NCBI GenBank assembly: GCA_013400975.1 | Contig: WBMZ01005366.1 | Location: 103,639 to 167,638 of the forward strand | Length of the DNA stretch: 64,000 bases | Origin: Atrichornis clamosus | Lineage: Eukaryota > Chordata > Aves > Passeriformes > Menuridae | Direction of reading: 5' to 3' | Shown here: in pieces, positions 28,201-40,268 of the stretch | Layout of the letters: each line of letters begins with the position of its first letter | Numbering within the stretch: the first letter of the stretch is position 1 | The notes under the pieces: model-generated | The model's input: the letters and a program-made list of their open reading frames with translations, nothing else | Database searches by the model: none | What the model was told of the DNA's origin: nothing | Program-made: the position numbers and the translations under genes

Positions 28201-28922
28201 TCATGCTTCAGTCAGCACAAACTGCAGAGCAGATGACCTTCAAGCATGAAGCCTAAGTGGGTAACACTCTTATCAACTAGTTGGAATTCAGCTGAGAAAA
28301 AGGGATGCTTAAGGACCCACTCAAAGACCACGTGGTTCAGAGCTTGAGCTTTAGTTATTGTGATATTTATTTTAATATAACACACTGTGACATAAGAGCA
28401 TGCTGTTTCCTATGGGAAGGCATAAAGATAAGAAAATATATTTTACGTATTTCCTTCGCAACAATATTGTTGAATGGAGAGCAAACTGGAAAGCAGTTCT
28501 GAACTTCACAGTTATCCTGTCAGCTACGGAAGTGACGGACAGCTACAAAGGTCCAGGCATTCCATGTCACTTGTGCAAAGGGCTTTGGTAGATCAGACTT
28601 TCGTGAAGTCAGTCTCTGTCTGTGACTCAGACTTCAATTAATGAGAAATTTTCTTTGGCTGAGGTTAACTCAGTGATGTGCTAATAACAGATAACTCATG
28701 TTTAACAGTGTTAACAGAAGTGTATTAAACTGTGCTCTGAGAGAAGCATACTAGAGAGAAATACTAGAAAATTATATATGAAGGAGTTAGTAACTGACTG
28801 TATGCATTAATATCTCATAGGTATATATTTTAATAGGAACAAAGTAAGTACAGAAATAATCCTTACAGCAAGGCAGGAATCTCAGGACTCTCCTTCCAAT
28901 ACTGTACCCTAACCAACAGCAA

Positions 28923-29148
28923 GAATCACAGAATCACTGGATACGCTGAGTTGGAAGGAACCCATCAGGATCATCAAGTCCATCTCCTGGCCCTGCACGG
29001 GACACCCCAAGAATCACACCATGTGACTAAGAGCACTGTCCAAACACTTGTTTAACTCTGTCAGACTTGGTGCTGTGACCACTTCCAGTGCCCAGCCACC
29101 CTCTGGGGGAAGAACCTTTTTTCAATATCCAACCTAAACCTCCCCTGG
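28923..29148 (-). mobile_element. CR1 LINE 3' fragment, minus strand
   Basis: The plus-strand text begins gaatcacagaatcactggat and continues through gttggaaggaacc and catcaagtcca to cagccaccctctgggggaag and aacctaaacctcccctgg. These are the reverse complements of the CR1 3' UTR and the end of ORF2 in the usual order. The left end carries the tip of the CR1 tail. The fragment is 5'-truncated. Confidence 0.92.
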
Positions 29149-29240
29149 AGAGTTTTGCTCTCACATCCTGCCCACTACTCCTAAGCATTTTGCTGCGCTA
29201 TAATCGAGTTTTAAAAGACTCCCAGTAGTCTCCTCGTTAG

Positions 29241-29870
29241 TGATAAAGGACACCAGGATTGTGAACTTGAGTCTTCTGACTGTTCTGTCTGTCCATCCCA
29301 GAGCCACTCTAGCAGTCACACTTGCACGGCCTGAGCTTGGACTGAGGCCCCTTGGTAGCTACACGCCCCCCACTCTCACAGTCAGACAGGTTTTCCTCAC
29401 TGGATCAGCTCCAGGTTTCCCACAGAGTCTGAGACGTCTGAATCCTTAAAACAGTTTAATCATGGTATAACAACAAAATCACAGCTTGAGCTGGTGTCTT
29501 CAAGGAGGGATGCCAAACAAAGGAATTCCCGGGCTTTTATACCCTCACGGTCTCAGGGTGTGAAAGTCTCAGGATCCTCAGCTCCTGCCATGTCCCTTGG
29601 TGTCCAGTCACCTGACTGGTACCACAGGTTGTGTAAAGGTCTGCACCAGTTGACGGCCTCTTGCCTGGGGCTTCAGCTGCGCACTGAGCCACCTGCACCA
29701 TGGTACGTATTCCTGAACTGTGAATGTTTACCTCAACATCGTATTGATGAGGGAATTGTATCTCTGAGTGCTCGGAAATGTTATCTGTTACAGGGGAGGT
29801 GGGCAGCTGCCCACTTCTCCAATTACGTTTTAGAAGGATGCTGCAATGGATTCTAAACTGAAAGTCGTGG
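29241..29870 (-). mobile_element. Putative solo LTR of an endogenous retrovirus, minus strand
   Basis: Read on the minus strand, a TATA box (tataaaa, plus coordinates 29,535-29,541, context ggtataaaagcccggg) is followed about 80 bases later by an ATTAAA polyadenylation-type signal (29,454-29,459). A GT-rich segment then runs to a possible CA terminus at 29,241-29,242. This spacing is that of U3-R-U5 in a retroviral LTR. No gag, pol or env frame lies beside it. The right-hand border and target-site duplication were not found, so the limits are approximate. It could instead be an unrelated promoter-like stretch. Confidence 0.35.
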
Positions 29871-32800
29871 ATGAATGAAGGCATTATCCTGCAGCTCTGT
29901 GTCAGGAGTCTGTGTCACAGGGAGCTCAGTGTTGCAGTGCCATTGCTGTTGCTGTAGCAGAACAAACATTTCCTACGATATGGTAGCACACAGGTCAGCC
30001 TGCAGGCCCCATAGGTTGCCACTCCAACTTGCCTTCATCTCAGTCATCACTGCACAGATTTCTGCAGAGTTCTGGGGTTTCCTCCAGAGATCAAATGCCT
30101 AAAACTCTTAGCTGCTTCAGCTGTTTGTTGGGCCTGTCCTGAGAGGGCTAATGACCTAGGGTCAAAGAACTTCAGCATTATAGTTATTGAACATCTCTTG
30201 AGTAAAAGCACATGTATGGATGTGTAAGAGAGAGAAGAAGTGTGAGAATGGGGAGGAGAGGAGGTGTGTACAGAAGCTACTCTTCCCTGTAATATAAACC
30301 ATGCCAAATCCACTTACACATAGAGAGATGTAAGTGCAATCTTAAAATCTGTGTGTTGGGTGGCAAAGCCAATTACATGACTTCATTCCTGACATCAGTT
30401 GATGATTATGGGCAGTGAACACAAGCCACCTAGCTACAACCTTTGAAGCTTTCTGCAGCTTATATAAGAACTTAACAGTAGCTGACTGTATGCAAAGTAC
30501 TGCAGAACTTCAGAACAGGGAAACTTTTTCATTTTAACAAAGGCATGGGGAAGAGCTGACATTAATTCAAATGTAAGCAGAACTCTCTTAAGGTAAATGT
30601 TTGTGTCCTGTTACTATGTTGATTGTCCAGCAGTGATCCTCTGACCAGGATCTGGAAGGTGGTAGTGATCCAGAGTGCTGCACACACTGCCTGAAGAACA
30701 CAAGCATTAGTACTCGGGTAGTAAAAGTGTTCTACTCGTGTTTAGAGAAAGCCAGAGCACTGCTCTGGTGGAGGCATCAATATTCAAGCACCTGGAGACT
30801 GTGAGTACCTTTCAGACAATATCACCCGCTTCAGAGGATTCAAAGGGGGTTTTTCCTGCCTTTAAGGTTGCATTAGTGGCTGAATCATCCATAGTCTGAG
30901 CCAGAAAGAGAGTAAAAGTCACAAGATGACTCATTCTGAGCATAAGAATGTAGAAGATCTACTAGTTCTCGAACTTTTCTTTTATATATTTTCAGCTGAA
31001 ATCCAATTTTCTTTCAAGTGCAGTTTGACCAAATAAAAAGGCAAGTAAAAAGGAGCAATTTTAGGCAGCACAGAAAATGGGTCAGTCAGCATTTTCAATT
31101 AGCATAAAAACTGTGTTTCTAAGTATGCCCAAACTATATTTGCTTACATTAAAACATATAGCTATCCTCCTGCTTGACCAGAAAGATGGAGGCACTCAGT
31201 TATATCAATTAGCAAGGTAAGGTAAGATGAACATTTCAGATAAAATTTCTTTCTTTGCATTTTTAATCATAATTAAAATTTGTAGTTTAAATCAGAGTAT
31301 GGTTCCTGCTCTGCTCCTCCACGGCTCAGAGCAATACAGACCCAGTGTTGGCCTCTGAAGACTGGGGTGAGCACACACGAGCAGCATCCTTTCAGGGAGT
31401 CTCTGTCATATTTTTTTCATCTGAATAAATAAGTGCACCTGAAAATCTGAAACAACAACTTTCAGGCCATCAGGAGATATGTAGGCTTGCTAAAGTTTGG
31501 GTTTATTATTCTATTCCACTTATACAATTGAAGAAAAAAAAAAAAGGTACACCCTCCCCAATTTGAATAGATTAAATTTAGGAATGTTGCACGCATCAGA
31601 AAAATGAAATGCTTTACTCTGTAAACATTCCTACTAAACATCTGGGAAATCTTAGCTTTAAAACAGTGCAGCAGGCACAATGGAAAATCCTTGAGAGTGA
31701 TGACAGCTCTGATTTCACATGTATTTATAATCCTGCACTTCGTTTATTTTCTTGGGATTTCTGAATTTGACAGAGACAGATATCTGAAAATAACTGACAT
31801 GCTAGATGTCAGCCTCTCCTTAAAATGTGTGGTCAATAGATCAAGGGAACTAAAACACAAGGGGCTCAATGTTATTCTCTGTTACAAAATGCAGAGAGGA
31901 TGAAGCATTTTATAGTTCCTGAGTGAAATGCTCATGTGTGAAAAAATAAATAGCTGACAGTCTCTCACTTCAGCAACTTGTATATGGTGCTGAATGCAAA
32001 CGACTACCTGCAGTCTGTGAAGGAAGGAGTTTGCCACTGTAACACAAACACGGAAGCACCAAAATGAGAGCTGTTGCTACAAGGGGCAAACTTTCACCTG
32101 GTTTAGGGGTTAGATTTTCACCAGTCATGTGAAAGTTCATTTCCTCAATGAATGGGATCATTTTGCTGAGTAACTTTGAGATAATTCAATTCAATGTGCA
32201 GATCAATCTCCTTTGTTCCTGCAGGCATTAGGGGTAATCCATAGTTTTGGCAGGTGGGAAAAGCAGGACAGACCTAAATGAAACTAAAGCTGCTTTGAGA
32301 CAGAAGTTTTGTGTTATACATGTCTGCAGTTTCCAGTATAAAAAGTATAAATTAAACAACATCCCTAATACAGACAGCTGGGACAAGGACTTAATATAAA
32401 AGGCCAACATGTTACTTTTTGTTCAAAAGATATATCTTTTTATCAAAAGATAATAAGATTAATTTTTAAATTCTCCAAATATGAGGTGGAAGACAGCAGT
32501 GATTGCTTGCTGTCCACAATACTGAAACTTCTTGTGTGGTGTCAGTAGTTCTGCCAAGGTAAGCAGGAAGAGGAATGAATTACTTACCTCCACTTCCTAT
32601 ATCTGCTAGGCGCTGCATAAATTTCCGAGAGAGAACCTACCAGTAAGTGGCTGCAGATCAGACTAGACAAAATTTCTTCCACATGTGACAACCACGTTGC
32701 TCATTAACCACAGAGATTCAAGAAATCTGCTCCATCCAGTGATCTCATTGTGGCTGATGGCCTTGTGTAACAAGAGTGCTGCACAAAAGGCAACTAGGAC

Positions 32801-35170
32801 TGGGAAAACCTGCCAAAGAGGGATCCTGGCAGCTCGTTCCTCAGAGGGATAAGCCCTGCTTTCCTGAGGGAAATTCAGCAGGGATATCCTTGAAGCACCT
32901 CCTTAGCCTTACCTGGAAAAAGAACTGTAAGTGTGAGTGTACATGGATATATGTATGAGGACCAGAAAACAACTGGGAGACTCCAATGTGTATGACTGAA
33001 CCTGCAGCAGCAATGATTTTGAGTCACCTTATAGTAAATATCATGTTACGAAGATCTTTTGGTTCAGGAGGCATGCCACTTATTACTTCATAAGTAAATA
33101 GAAGCTGTCTTGCAAATAGATCATTAGACGTAATACAGTTTTAATGTAATGGTTATTATTTCTCCCAATCATGGTTATCTGTTCATACCACAGCTCCTAA
33201 CCACATACAATAGTGTAGAAATGACAATTAGTGTTGTGTGACTGTCATGTCCCATTCCTAAGGGGAAAGGGAGCACCCAACATTTGTAGATGCCTGTGGT
33301 GAAAAAGGAACGACAAATTTCAGAGGGTCTGAAAAAACTTATAAAGTGTTATTAGTAAATTACACAGTATATTTGCTGTCACTTCAGGAACCTTGAGGAG
33401 CCTATATTTGGATGTGTGAGGACAAGAATAGCGCTGCAAATGAGAATACGGAGTTGAGAAAGACTGGAGAAGGGTTCCAGATATTTAGACAACTTCCTAG
33501 GGAGAACTGGGCTGACAAAAGCCTGCTTAATTTTGCAGATTCAGCAAAGTTGTTTATAGACGTCTTTCTGAATTTTCTCTCCTACTTCCACTTTGTTTCA
33601 TAAATCACTGTTGTTGCATCTATTGCTTCTGTGGCACTTGATAAATTAGAAGGCTGGATTCACTTTCCTTCTTGCTAGCAATGGCAATGACAGCAGGTTT
33701 CAGAAATGCAGACTATGGCAACCAGAGTAGTGAATTTCAGAGTATTCCATTGAGAATATGGGCTCTTCAGACTTGTCTCTTGCATGAATGCTTTTTTTGA
33801 GTACACAGGAGATGCATGAAGATATTAGTTTCTTACTCCAGTGAAAATATTTGTAAGAAGGGAGAGAAAACATAATTGTTACTGGAGATAAATCTTGAAA
33901 CAAAGTCTGAGAAGAAAACGTCTGTTATACAAGCAGTCTTTGGGAGAAAGCCTTTGAAAAAAAAAGGAACCATAATAAAAGTGGTTTGTTATGCTGGTTA
34001 GCAATGAACTTGGAAGGCAGAAAACATTGTACCAGCATTCCTCACTGTGAAAGTCTGCTGTAGCCTGATAAATGTTCCCAATAAAAGATAAGGGTGTGCA
34101 CTGAAGAAAAGCTGTTAATGTAACATTGCTGCAAGCAATGTGCTGCCTTGTGGAATGGAGATACCTATCCAAATGCTTGTTATTCCCATTTGCTTTGCAT
34201 TTAGTACCATTCTGCAATTTATGCATATAGGCAGACTGTAAACAGTTGGGGGGGTGGGGGTTGTTAAAATTTAATGAGACAACACCTTGTCACTCCTGAA
34301 AGTCCAATTGGTATCTTTTTCATGTGTGGAAGTTGGTGGCTGAGGAACATCCAGGAAAGGCCTTCTAACAATGAGTTGTGCTACAGTGCACGGATCCATG
34401 GAGACACAAGTATTCCATGTTGTACTGCTGTATACCTCAAAAGAAATCATCTCAGCAAAGAAAGAGGATGACATTTTGACAGCAGAAAAAATTCCTTTTG
34501 CTTGACAAATTATTTCTCTTAAATTCAAATTATCAGTAGTTAACTCAGCATATTCTATGGTATACTCTCTGATGAACTGCATCCCTGTGCCAGCCCATCT
34601 GGAACACTGATCAACAGTTTTGAGGTGGAATTGGGAAGCAGCTATGGAAGGCATAATACTGGGGGTTTTTAACAGCCCTAAATATCTAGGTGTGTGAATA
34701 GTCATTACACTTTACAGGCTGGCAATAGTTTTGCTTTGAATACTTAATTTTATGGTGCACCAAATATTTGTGGATATATTATGATCTGTGACCAGTGCAA
34801 AGAAAATGCTTGGCTTTTGTGATCAACAGGCATTTCACTTCCATGTGTCCAGGCTTTTCCATCTGGATACATTTTCCATGCTTACCAAGAGCTTTGAGAT
34901 CTATGCAGTCTCTCTGTAGGTGTGGCATACCAGAATATCCTCATCAAAACTAGAGTATTAGAGTAAATGAGCTGATCAGAACTTGCTTTGCATATGAATA
35001 GGACTTGTCGTTCACGTGTTGGTTTCATAATTTTCTTCACTTGGAAGTATGCAGGGAGCATAAAACAGTAGAAGTATTAGAAATAGTAGAAAATTTTTTT
35101 CAGCAGATCCCAAACTCCTGGAGTTACACAGCCCATTTGGCATCCCAGCCCTTGAAAGAGCTGTTTCAGG
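29871..35170. other. Non-coding stretch upstream of the membrane-protein gene
   Basis: No exon or RNA gene is recognised. The longest frame (34,271-34,705, minus) has no known motif. A G-rich run (ggggggtggggg) sits at about 34,249. The stretch leads into the promoter-proximal region of the gene beginning at 35,343. Confidence 0.55.
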
Positions 35171-35342
35171 AACAGTCTGATTCAGCCAATAAGCAGCTCA
35201 GCAAAATGATAAGTGCAGCAGGGGCAGGTTTTTGAGGTCTGTGGTTTTTGGCGGGTAACAACCACAGCTTCTTTGCTGTGGGGACAGTGACCTGGGGGTT
35301 TTTCCCTGGTGGTTTTGCCCTTTTCGGCACAAAAAGAAAAAA
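35171..35342 (+). promoter_or_regulatory. Promoter-proximal region and 5' UTR of the membrane-protein gene
   Basis: A CCAAT box is present at 35,186-35,190. Two RUNX-type motifs face each other: tgtggtt at 35,240-35,246 and aaccaca at 35,260-35,266. A GGGGGTTTTTCCC string at 35,294-35,306 resembles a kappa-B site but has an extra base. No TATA box is apparent close to the start. The transcription start is not known. The combination would fit a gene expressed in blood or immune cells, but that is inference from motifs alone. Confidence 0.35.
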
Positions 35343-35388
35343 ATGAAGATGTGTAAGACAATACCTGTGTTCATTCTGTTGTTTACAG
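35343..35388 (+). other. Coding exon 1: signal peptide
   Basis: It encodes residues 1-15 and the first base of Gly16. The ATG at 35,343 follows an A-rich leader with A at -3. The donor gtgagt at 35,389 is near-consensus. A separate signal-peptide exon ending in phase 1 is typical of cell-surface protein genes. Confidence 0.82.
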
Positions 35389-38300
35389 GTGAGTGAACAT
35401 TTCTTTATATTTTTTCTCAGCTAATACTTTCTCTTCAATACTTGTAATCACTTTCTGAAAATATTTCCAAGTACATTCTAAATGTTATTTCATATTACTG
35501 ATCTATAATACAATCATTGAAATTGTTTTGTCTGTGCGTTATTACATTGTACCACACGAGTGATTAGTTACATCTCTATCAGTAAATTAAACTTAATTGG
35601 TAAACTAATGCTTAAAAAACACACAATTACTTTGCCATGCAAATATCTGTAGCACTTCTAATAATAAAACTTCAAGAATAAATTAGGTTATATTTTAAAG
35701 AAATTCCCTGCAGGTACAGAAAAACACATCTGCCAATATCAAAGGTAAGACTTTTTGCAACATCAGTGATCTTAGACTCATTAATGAATGACAAAAAGAA
35801 ATGTTAATATCAGTTATTATCAGTATTCAAACAACCAACAGTAAAGCTAGGGAAATGACAACATATACAGCTCATCCCTTTTTTTGTCTGCACTGCTGAT
35901 TACAGGTACAGTGGCAGGATCTCAGCGATGCTGCAAAGAAAACAAAAAAATCCAATGATTTCAGGCCTTTTAACAATAAGCACCAGGTTTTCCTAACTGT
36001 CCCACAAAGACTTGGTAAATTTACTGAGTAGAAGTGAGAATGGGTGGTATCTCACTGCAAGTTTCATGAACTCCCCAACTGCATTATTAGGGCTCTCAGG
36101 ACCTCTTATTTATCTTCTAAAGGAAATGTTTATGTTTGATACTCAGAATTTATGACTGAATGTTGTATAAGAGAGACCTTACATAATTTGAGTATAATAT
36201 TAGACAGTAATGAAAGGGGTTTCTATTTATCAGTTAGAATTTGTGACTAATTATATCAGTTTCAGAAATTTCCATCAAAACAGTGTTTTCTTGTGAAAAA
36301 GGAAAAAAACAGGCTTAATTTGGTAAGAAGACATAAAGCTCTTTCTTCTTTACACTTCTAAAGGCAGCAACAGAGGGAGAATTTAAGAAGGTGCAAAGAG
36401 GTGGAGGGGGTTGGCTAATGGACCTTCTTATCATGACTGTACATGTGCTCTCAAACAAGCCTGGCTGACAATTTATGCCGTCCCTCTCCTCTGGAGTTCA
36501 TGGAGATACGTGTATCGTCACCCCTCTGCTGAAATATCCGAAATACTGGACATTTGGTAACACTGTGAAAGCTTCAAAGTGACAAAGCAAGCTTCTCTCC
36601 TAACCCTGGAGTAACTTGAATGCATTGCTAACAAGTGCTGCCATGTTCCCTGACAGAGGCAGCATCTGCCCTTAAGTCATGTTCATTTTTATTGCAACAT
36701 CATGGGGTGCATCTGTTTGCTCTCTTCCAGAGAAACTGTGGGTAGGCGTTATATCTGGAGGTGATGCTATCGTTCTAGGAAGAACTTTATAGATAACTAA
36801 ATATCTGGGGAGACCAGAATTCAATAAGTTGTTTGATTATTCTATTTTTTTTGTGTGTCCAAGAATCTCACAGGGCACAGCTTTGTTCCCCTGTGGTGTT
36901 TCAGAGTCCACGTGGAACCTCCTGGAACTTCTGCTTGCAGAGAAGACGTTTTCTCTTGGTTTGTTTTTTATGTCACAACTGTGACTGTAAAAAGCATCTC
37001 CTTAATGCTCCAACAACTTAACAAAGGATATAGTTTTCCTCTCGTCCTGCCCTTAACAAAAAGTTCAGGGAAAGTTTCTTTCACCCCTCCCCAACTCTTT
37101 TTCATTCATTTGCAATAGAAGTTGAGAAGTATAGTGAAAGAAAGGGCGTTTTCATTTGTTAACTAAAGCAAGCTAATGAGTGGCATCACCTCCAGTAATG
37201 TGGTTGCTTTCCATTTTAGAAGCATATAGGGAAAGAGGAAAAGTGACAAAGGATGAATATCAAGAAATATCCCAGGTGAACTGAGCTGCCATATCCTATG
37301 GACTCTCATCAAAGCAAATGAAAACGGATTTGCTAATTTTCAGAGTGCCCTAATCTAGTAAAGGCTCTGCTACTATTCCCCTATGGATTTCATCTTCTTA
37401 CTCCAGAGCAAGGAAACAATATCTGAGAAGAATATCTATGGGGTTTTTTTAAAAGCTGAGTAAATGACAGTAAGGGTTTTTTTCCAAAACTTTTTCTGAG
37501 AAATGTCTTAACAATTTCAACTGAAATGTTCACAGAAAAAAGAGAGGGAGGGAAATACTCCAAATGCAAAACAGCAGGCAAGGTTTTTCAAGTTACGAGC
37601 ATTTGAATCTTACAACTGAAATTATCAAACAACCTTAATAATATATGGAATGACATATCCCAGCAATAAATGATTTAATTTTTTTAATTTTAGGTTATCT
37701 TTGTAACGCGGAGGATACAACAGCTGACTATGACACAACACCACGAGATGATTTGTCACCTCCTAGGGAGAATAACCAAAATTCCACAAAAAATCTTGAT
37801 CTGGGAACACAGAACAATCATGGTCCAGGTCTGTTTTTAACATTGTTGCTTCCTTCAAGTCCTGAGTCAGTTCTTCTCTCAAGTGTGCAGGCCTGCATCT
37901 TGTGAATGCATTGTTCCATTTTTTCACTGTTGTTTTCCACGCAATGACTCTCCTTAGAAGAATTGCAAGCACAAACCAATTCAGCAGCAATATAACCCCG
38001 TGACTGATTTAAACAGGTTTCCACCTGCTTCAACAGAGGTGGAAGCTGAAGCACAGAGAATATTTCAGACATCTCAAATAACACAGCCTAAATAATTCTG
38101 TCAAGGGGCAGAAAATACATCATTTAATATAAACTATCAGGCACTGTTCATGATCGGTGGGTACCAAAAGAAGACAACCAATGAGGAAGACAACAGTATA
38201 AAAAGGTCCCGCAGACCTGTGAGTGTCTCAGTCCTTTCTGTGACACCCCTCTGTGCAGGATCACCCACGTCTGCCTCTGTGTGTGTCTCAAATGACACCC

Positions 38301-40268
38301 TGCTCCCGCTGATCTTTCTGGAGGCTTTATGGAGTGACTGCTTCCTCAAGCCCCACCTCTGCTCTTAACACCACAGCTGCGAGCTGCGTGAAACTTCCTG
38401 GGTGCAGGCTCAGAACAATAATGCTTTCTCAAATCCTGCATTTGTGAGGCTTTTTGTGTAGCAGCTGCTAGGGCAGTGCTAGTAGCTGAAATGTCGGGAA
38501 TTTCACCTGCCCTCCCCATTTCTTTCTCTTGCAGTCTCCCTGCTGCTTATACTGAGGTAGGAAAACCAGCCCCAGCTTCATGACACGTAGCTGTGCAGTT
38601 TTCTCAAGTTTCTAATTTTTATTACTTCCCTTTCGCAGGAAGACGTCTGCCAACTCAAGTAGGTAAGTTGACTACTTCAATATATGTATTTCTACTTAAA
38701 TAATTTTTTTCTTGACCTAAGTTTTCAATTTTTAATGTGTTTTATTGCATTTGGTTATAGATTACGAAAGCTGTGTATGGACTTGTCTGCATTAGCCTGA
38801 AAAACTCTGTTTTCATAGAATATTTAAGATGCTCCTTAATTGCAAGTCATGGTATTGCTCCAGTGATTCGAGTAATAAGAGTATCACTCTACTAGACTAA
38901 ACCATAGTAATTTGCTTTCTTATTACTACAATTAGTATTTGGGCCTTTACCTTTTAATAAAATCTGTAACACCAATATTAATTTTGTGATCAGCAGTAAC
39001 AGTTGCTGAGAAAAGAAAATATTGGAGATGAATTATAGCACATATTTGCATTGCCAAAAAAATCTACTGTAATGATCTGTGACATGATTGGCTTGTTTCT
39101 GTACAAACTCAGACCTGGATGAGATTTTTGTTTGTAGAAAAAATCAATTTTATGTTTTATATTTTTAAAATATATTCTAATATATAGAAATAAATATATT
39201 TAAATAATAAATAGATTTCTTTATAAATTTAATTTATTTCTTAAATAATAAAGAAATAAATTTAATAAATAAATACGTTTAAAATATAGTCTATATTTTA
39301 GTGTCACATATAACTATTTTATGCTGCATAATTACCCACCACAAATGTAGGTATTGATTTTTTCCTTTTCTTAATGGCTTAGAGTAATGGTTACCTTTCT
39401 TTTTGCTCTTCTAGTGGCAGGAATCAGCATTGCCCTTGTGTTGCTTTTTATTCTTATAATTACTGGGTTTTGGTATGCACAGAAAAAATCACAGGTAAGT
39501 CCAAGTTTTTTTCCTTTGGATATTTGTTCCTGTGTGTATCTTTATCTGTATAACTTATAGAACATGAAGTTTCAGCTTCCCACTTTTCACTCAGGTTTCT
39601 GATGTTCATTTGCACGGTGGTTGCTTTTCCACTGGGATTTTTTGTTTTGCCACTGGATGGCATTCTTAAAATTAGGTAGCTTATAATCAAAATTTAATTT
39701 ACCTCAACTAACTTCCCTCCTTGGGTAGGACCTGCTCACATTTTTATAGGAATGGTTTCTGGTTTGCAGTTTTATTCTCACTATTGCAGCTCTTTTTCAT
39801 AAAAAGTCCTGCATCAGCAACCACAATTGAAGTGTTCAAGTGAGTTTTATCTGAGTTACTTTAGATGCTATAATTATTTATTATCATTTATGCTATAGTA
39901 ACTTATCACAGACAGGCTTACCTGTGATAAAATAATGTTGATTAAAATGAAAATATTAGGCAGCTTATCTAACAATAAGAATAAATGCAGTAACACTATA
40001 GAAACAGATAGGCAAAAATAGTCTATTACTGAAACAATTTAATAATAAGGAAAAAATCAGGAGAACTAATATTATATTGACCTTACTGGTTTTGCATTTG
40101 CATAGCTCAGATGCACACTGCAGTGATAATCATATATTTGTGTTTCTTGCCCAGGAAGGTTCAATTGAAATTAATCCTGTCCCCTACGGTGAGCCTGGAG
40201 TGTCCTTAAAAACCGTTTCGGTGCCTGAGAACCAACAGGAGTGGGCTTTTGAGAGAGCACTGCAGTGA
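35343..40268 (+). CDS. Small single-pass type I membrane protein, five exons, family not recognised
   Basis: The coding sequence joins 35343-35388, 37694-37828, 38639-38662, 39415-39494 and 40155-40268: 399 bases, 132 residues and a TGA stop. All introns are GT-AG and phases agree (1,1,1,0). Residues 1-21 form a signal peptide with hydrophobic core PVFILLF and likely cleavage after CNA. The ectodomain, about 22-67, is only 46 residues, rich in D, T and N, with one N-glycosylation sequon (NST at 45-47) and no cysteine. A transmembrane helix spans about 68-89 (IALVLLFILIITGFW), followed by a stop-transfer QKK. The tail of about 40 residues contains NPVPYGEP (Y106) and no ITAM or ITIM. The start codon has A at -3. 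The architecture suggests a small O-glycosylated cell-surface protein. I know no family match and assign no function. The gene model is well supported; the role is unknown. Confidence 0.8.
37694..37828 (+). other. Coding exon 2: short acidic ectodomain
   Basis: At 135 bases and phase 1-1, this exon encodes the end of the signal peptide (YLCNA) and then a D/T/N-rich stretch holding the only sequon, NST. The acceptor is preceded by a T-rich tract (ttttttaattttag). The donor is gtctgt, weaker than the others because +3 is C, so variable use of this exon is possible. Confidence 0.75.
38639..38662 (+). other. Coding exon 3: 24-base microexon
   Basis: It encodes GRRLPTQV just outside the membrane. 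It is flanked by a pyrimidine-rich acceptor (cttccctttcgcag) and a consensus donor gtaagt. The phase is 1-1, so skipping removes eight residues without changing frame. Confidence 0.72.
39161..39302. repeat. AT-rich low-complexity tract in intron 3
   Basis: This is nearly pure A+T with repeated taaata/aataaa units. It includes a perfect 12-base inverted repeat: aatttatttctt at 39,231-39,242 and aagaaataaatt at 39,251-39,262, separated by eight bases. Confidence 0.85.
39415..39494 (+). other. Coding exon 4: transmembrane segment
   Basis: At 80 bases it goes from phase 1 to phase 0. It encodes VAGISIALVLLFILIITG then FWYAQKKSQ, a strong single-pass helix with a basic stop-transfer on the cytoplasmic side. 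The acceptor tttttgctcttctag and donor gtaagt are both strong. Confidence 0.85.
40155..40268 (+). other. Coding exon 5: cytoplasmic tail and stop
   Basis: It follows a strong acceptor (tttcttgcccag) and encodes EGSIEINPVPYGEPGVSL, then a tail ending in WAFERALQ and TGA. A single tyrosine lies in NPVPYGEP. It continues into the 3' UTR. Confidence 0.82.

Larger units (their letters stand above)
13239..28922. other. Long non-coding stretch, no gene recognised
   Basis: No exon chain, known protein motif or RNA gene is recognisable in these 15.7 kb. Features seen are polypurine G8A8/G6A7 tracts at 13,574-13,621, a (TTG)5 repeat at about 19,041-19,056, and an AT/CA low-complexity patch at 22,192-22,255. 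An open frame at 19,150-19,386 ends on a strong donor-like gtaagt at 19,382 but has no identified partner exon. The long minus frame at 17,829-18,248 matches no family that I know. Confidence 0.55.

Noticed and set aside
34249..34261. G-run as a G-quadruplex candidate
   Set aside because: Only two clear G tracts are present; four are needed for an intramolecular quadruplex.
38536..38562. Possible extra exon between ttgcag and gtagga in intron 2
   Set aside because: It is 22 bases, not a multiple of three, and would break the frame between exons 2 and 3.
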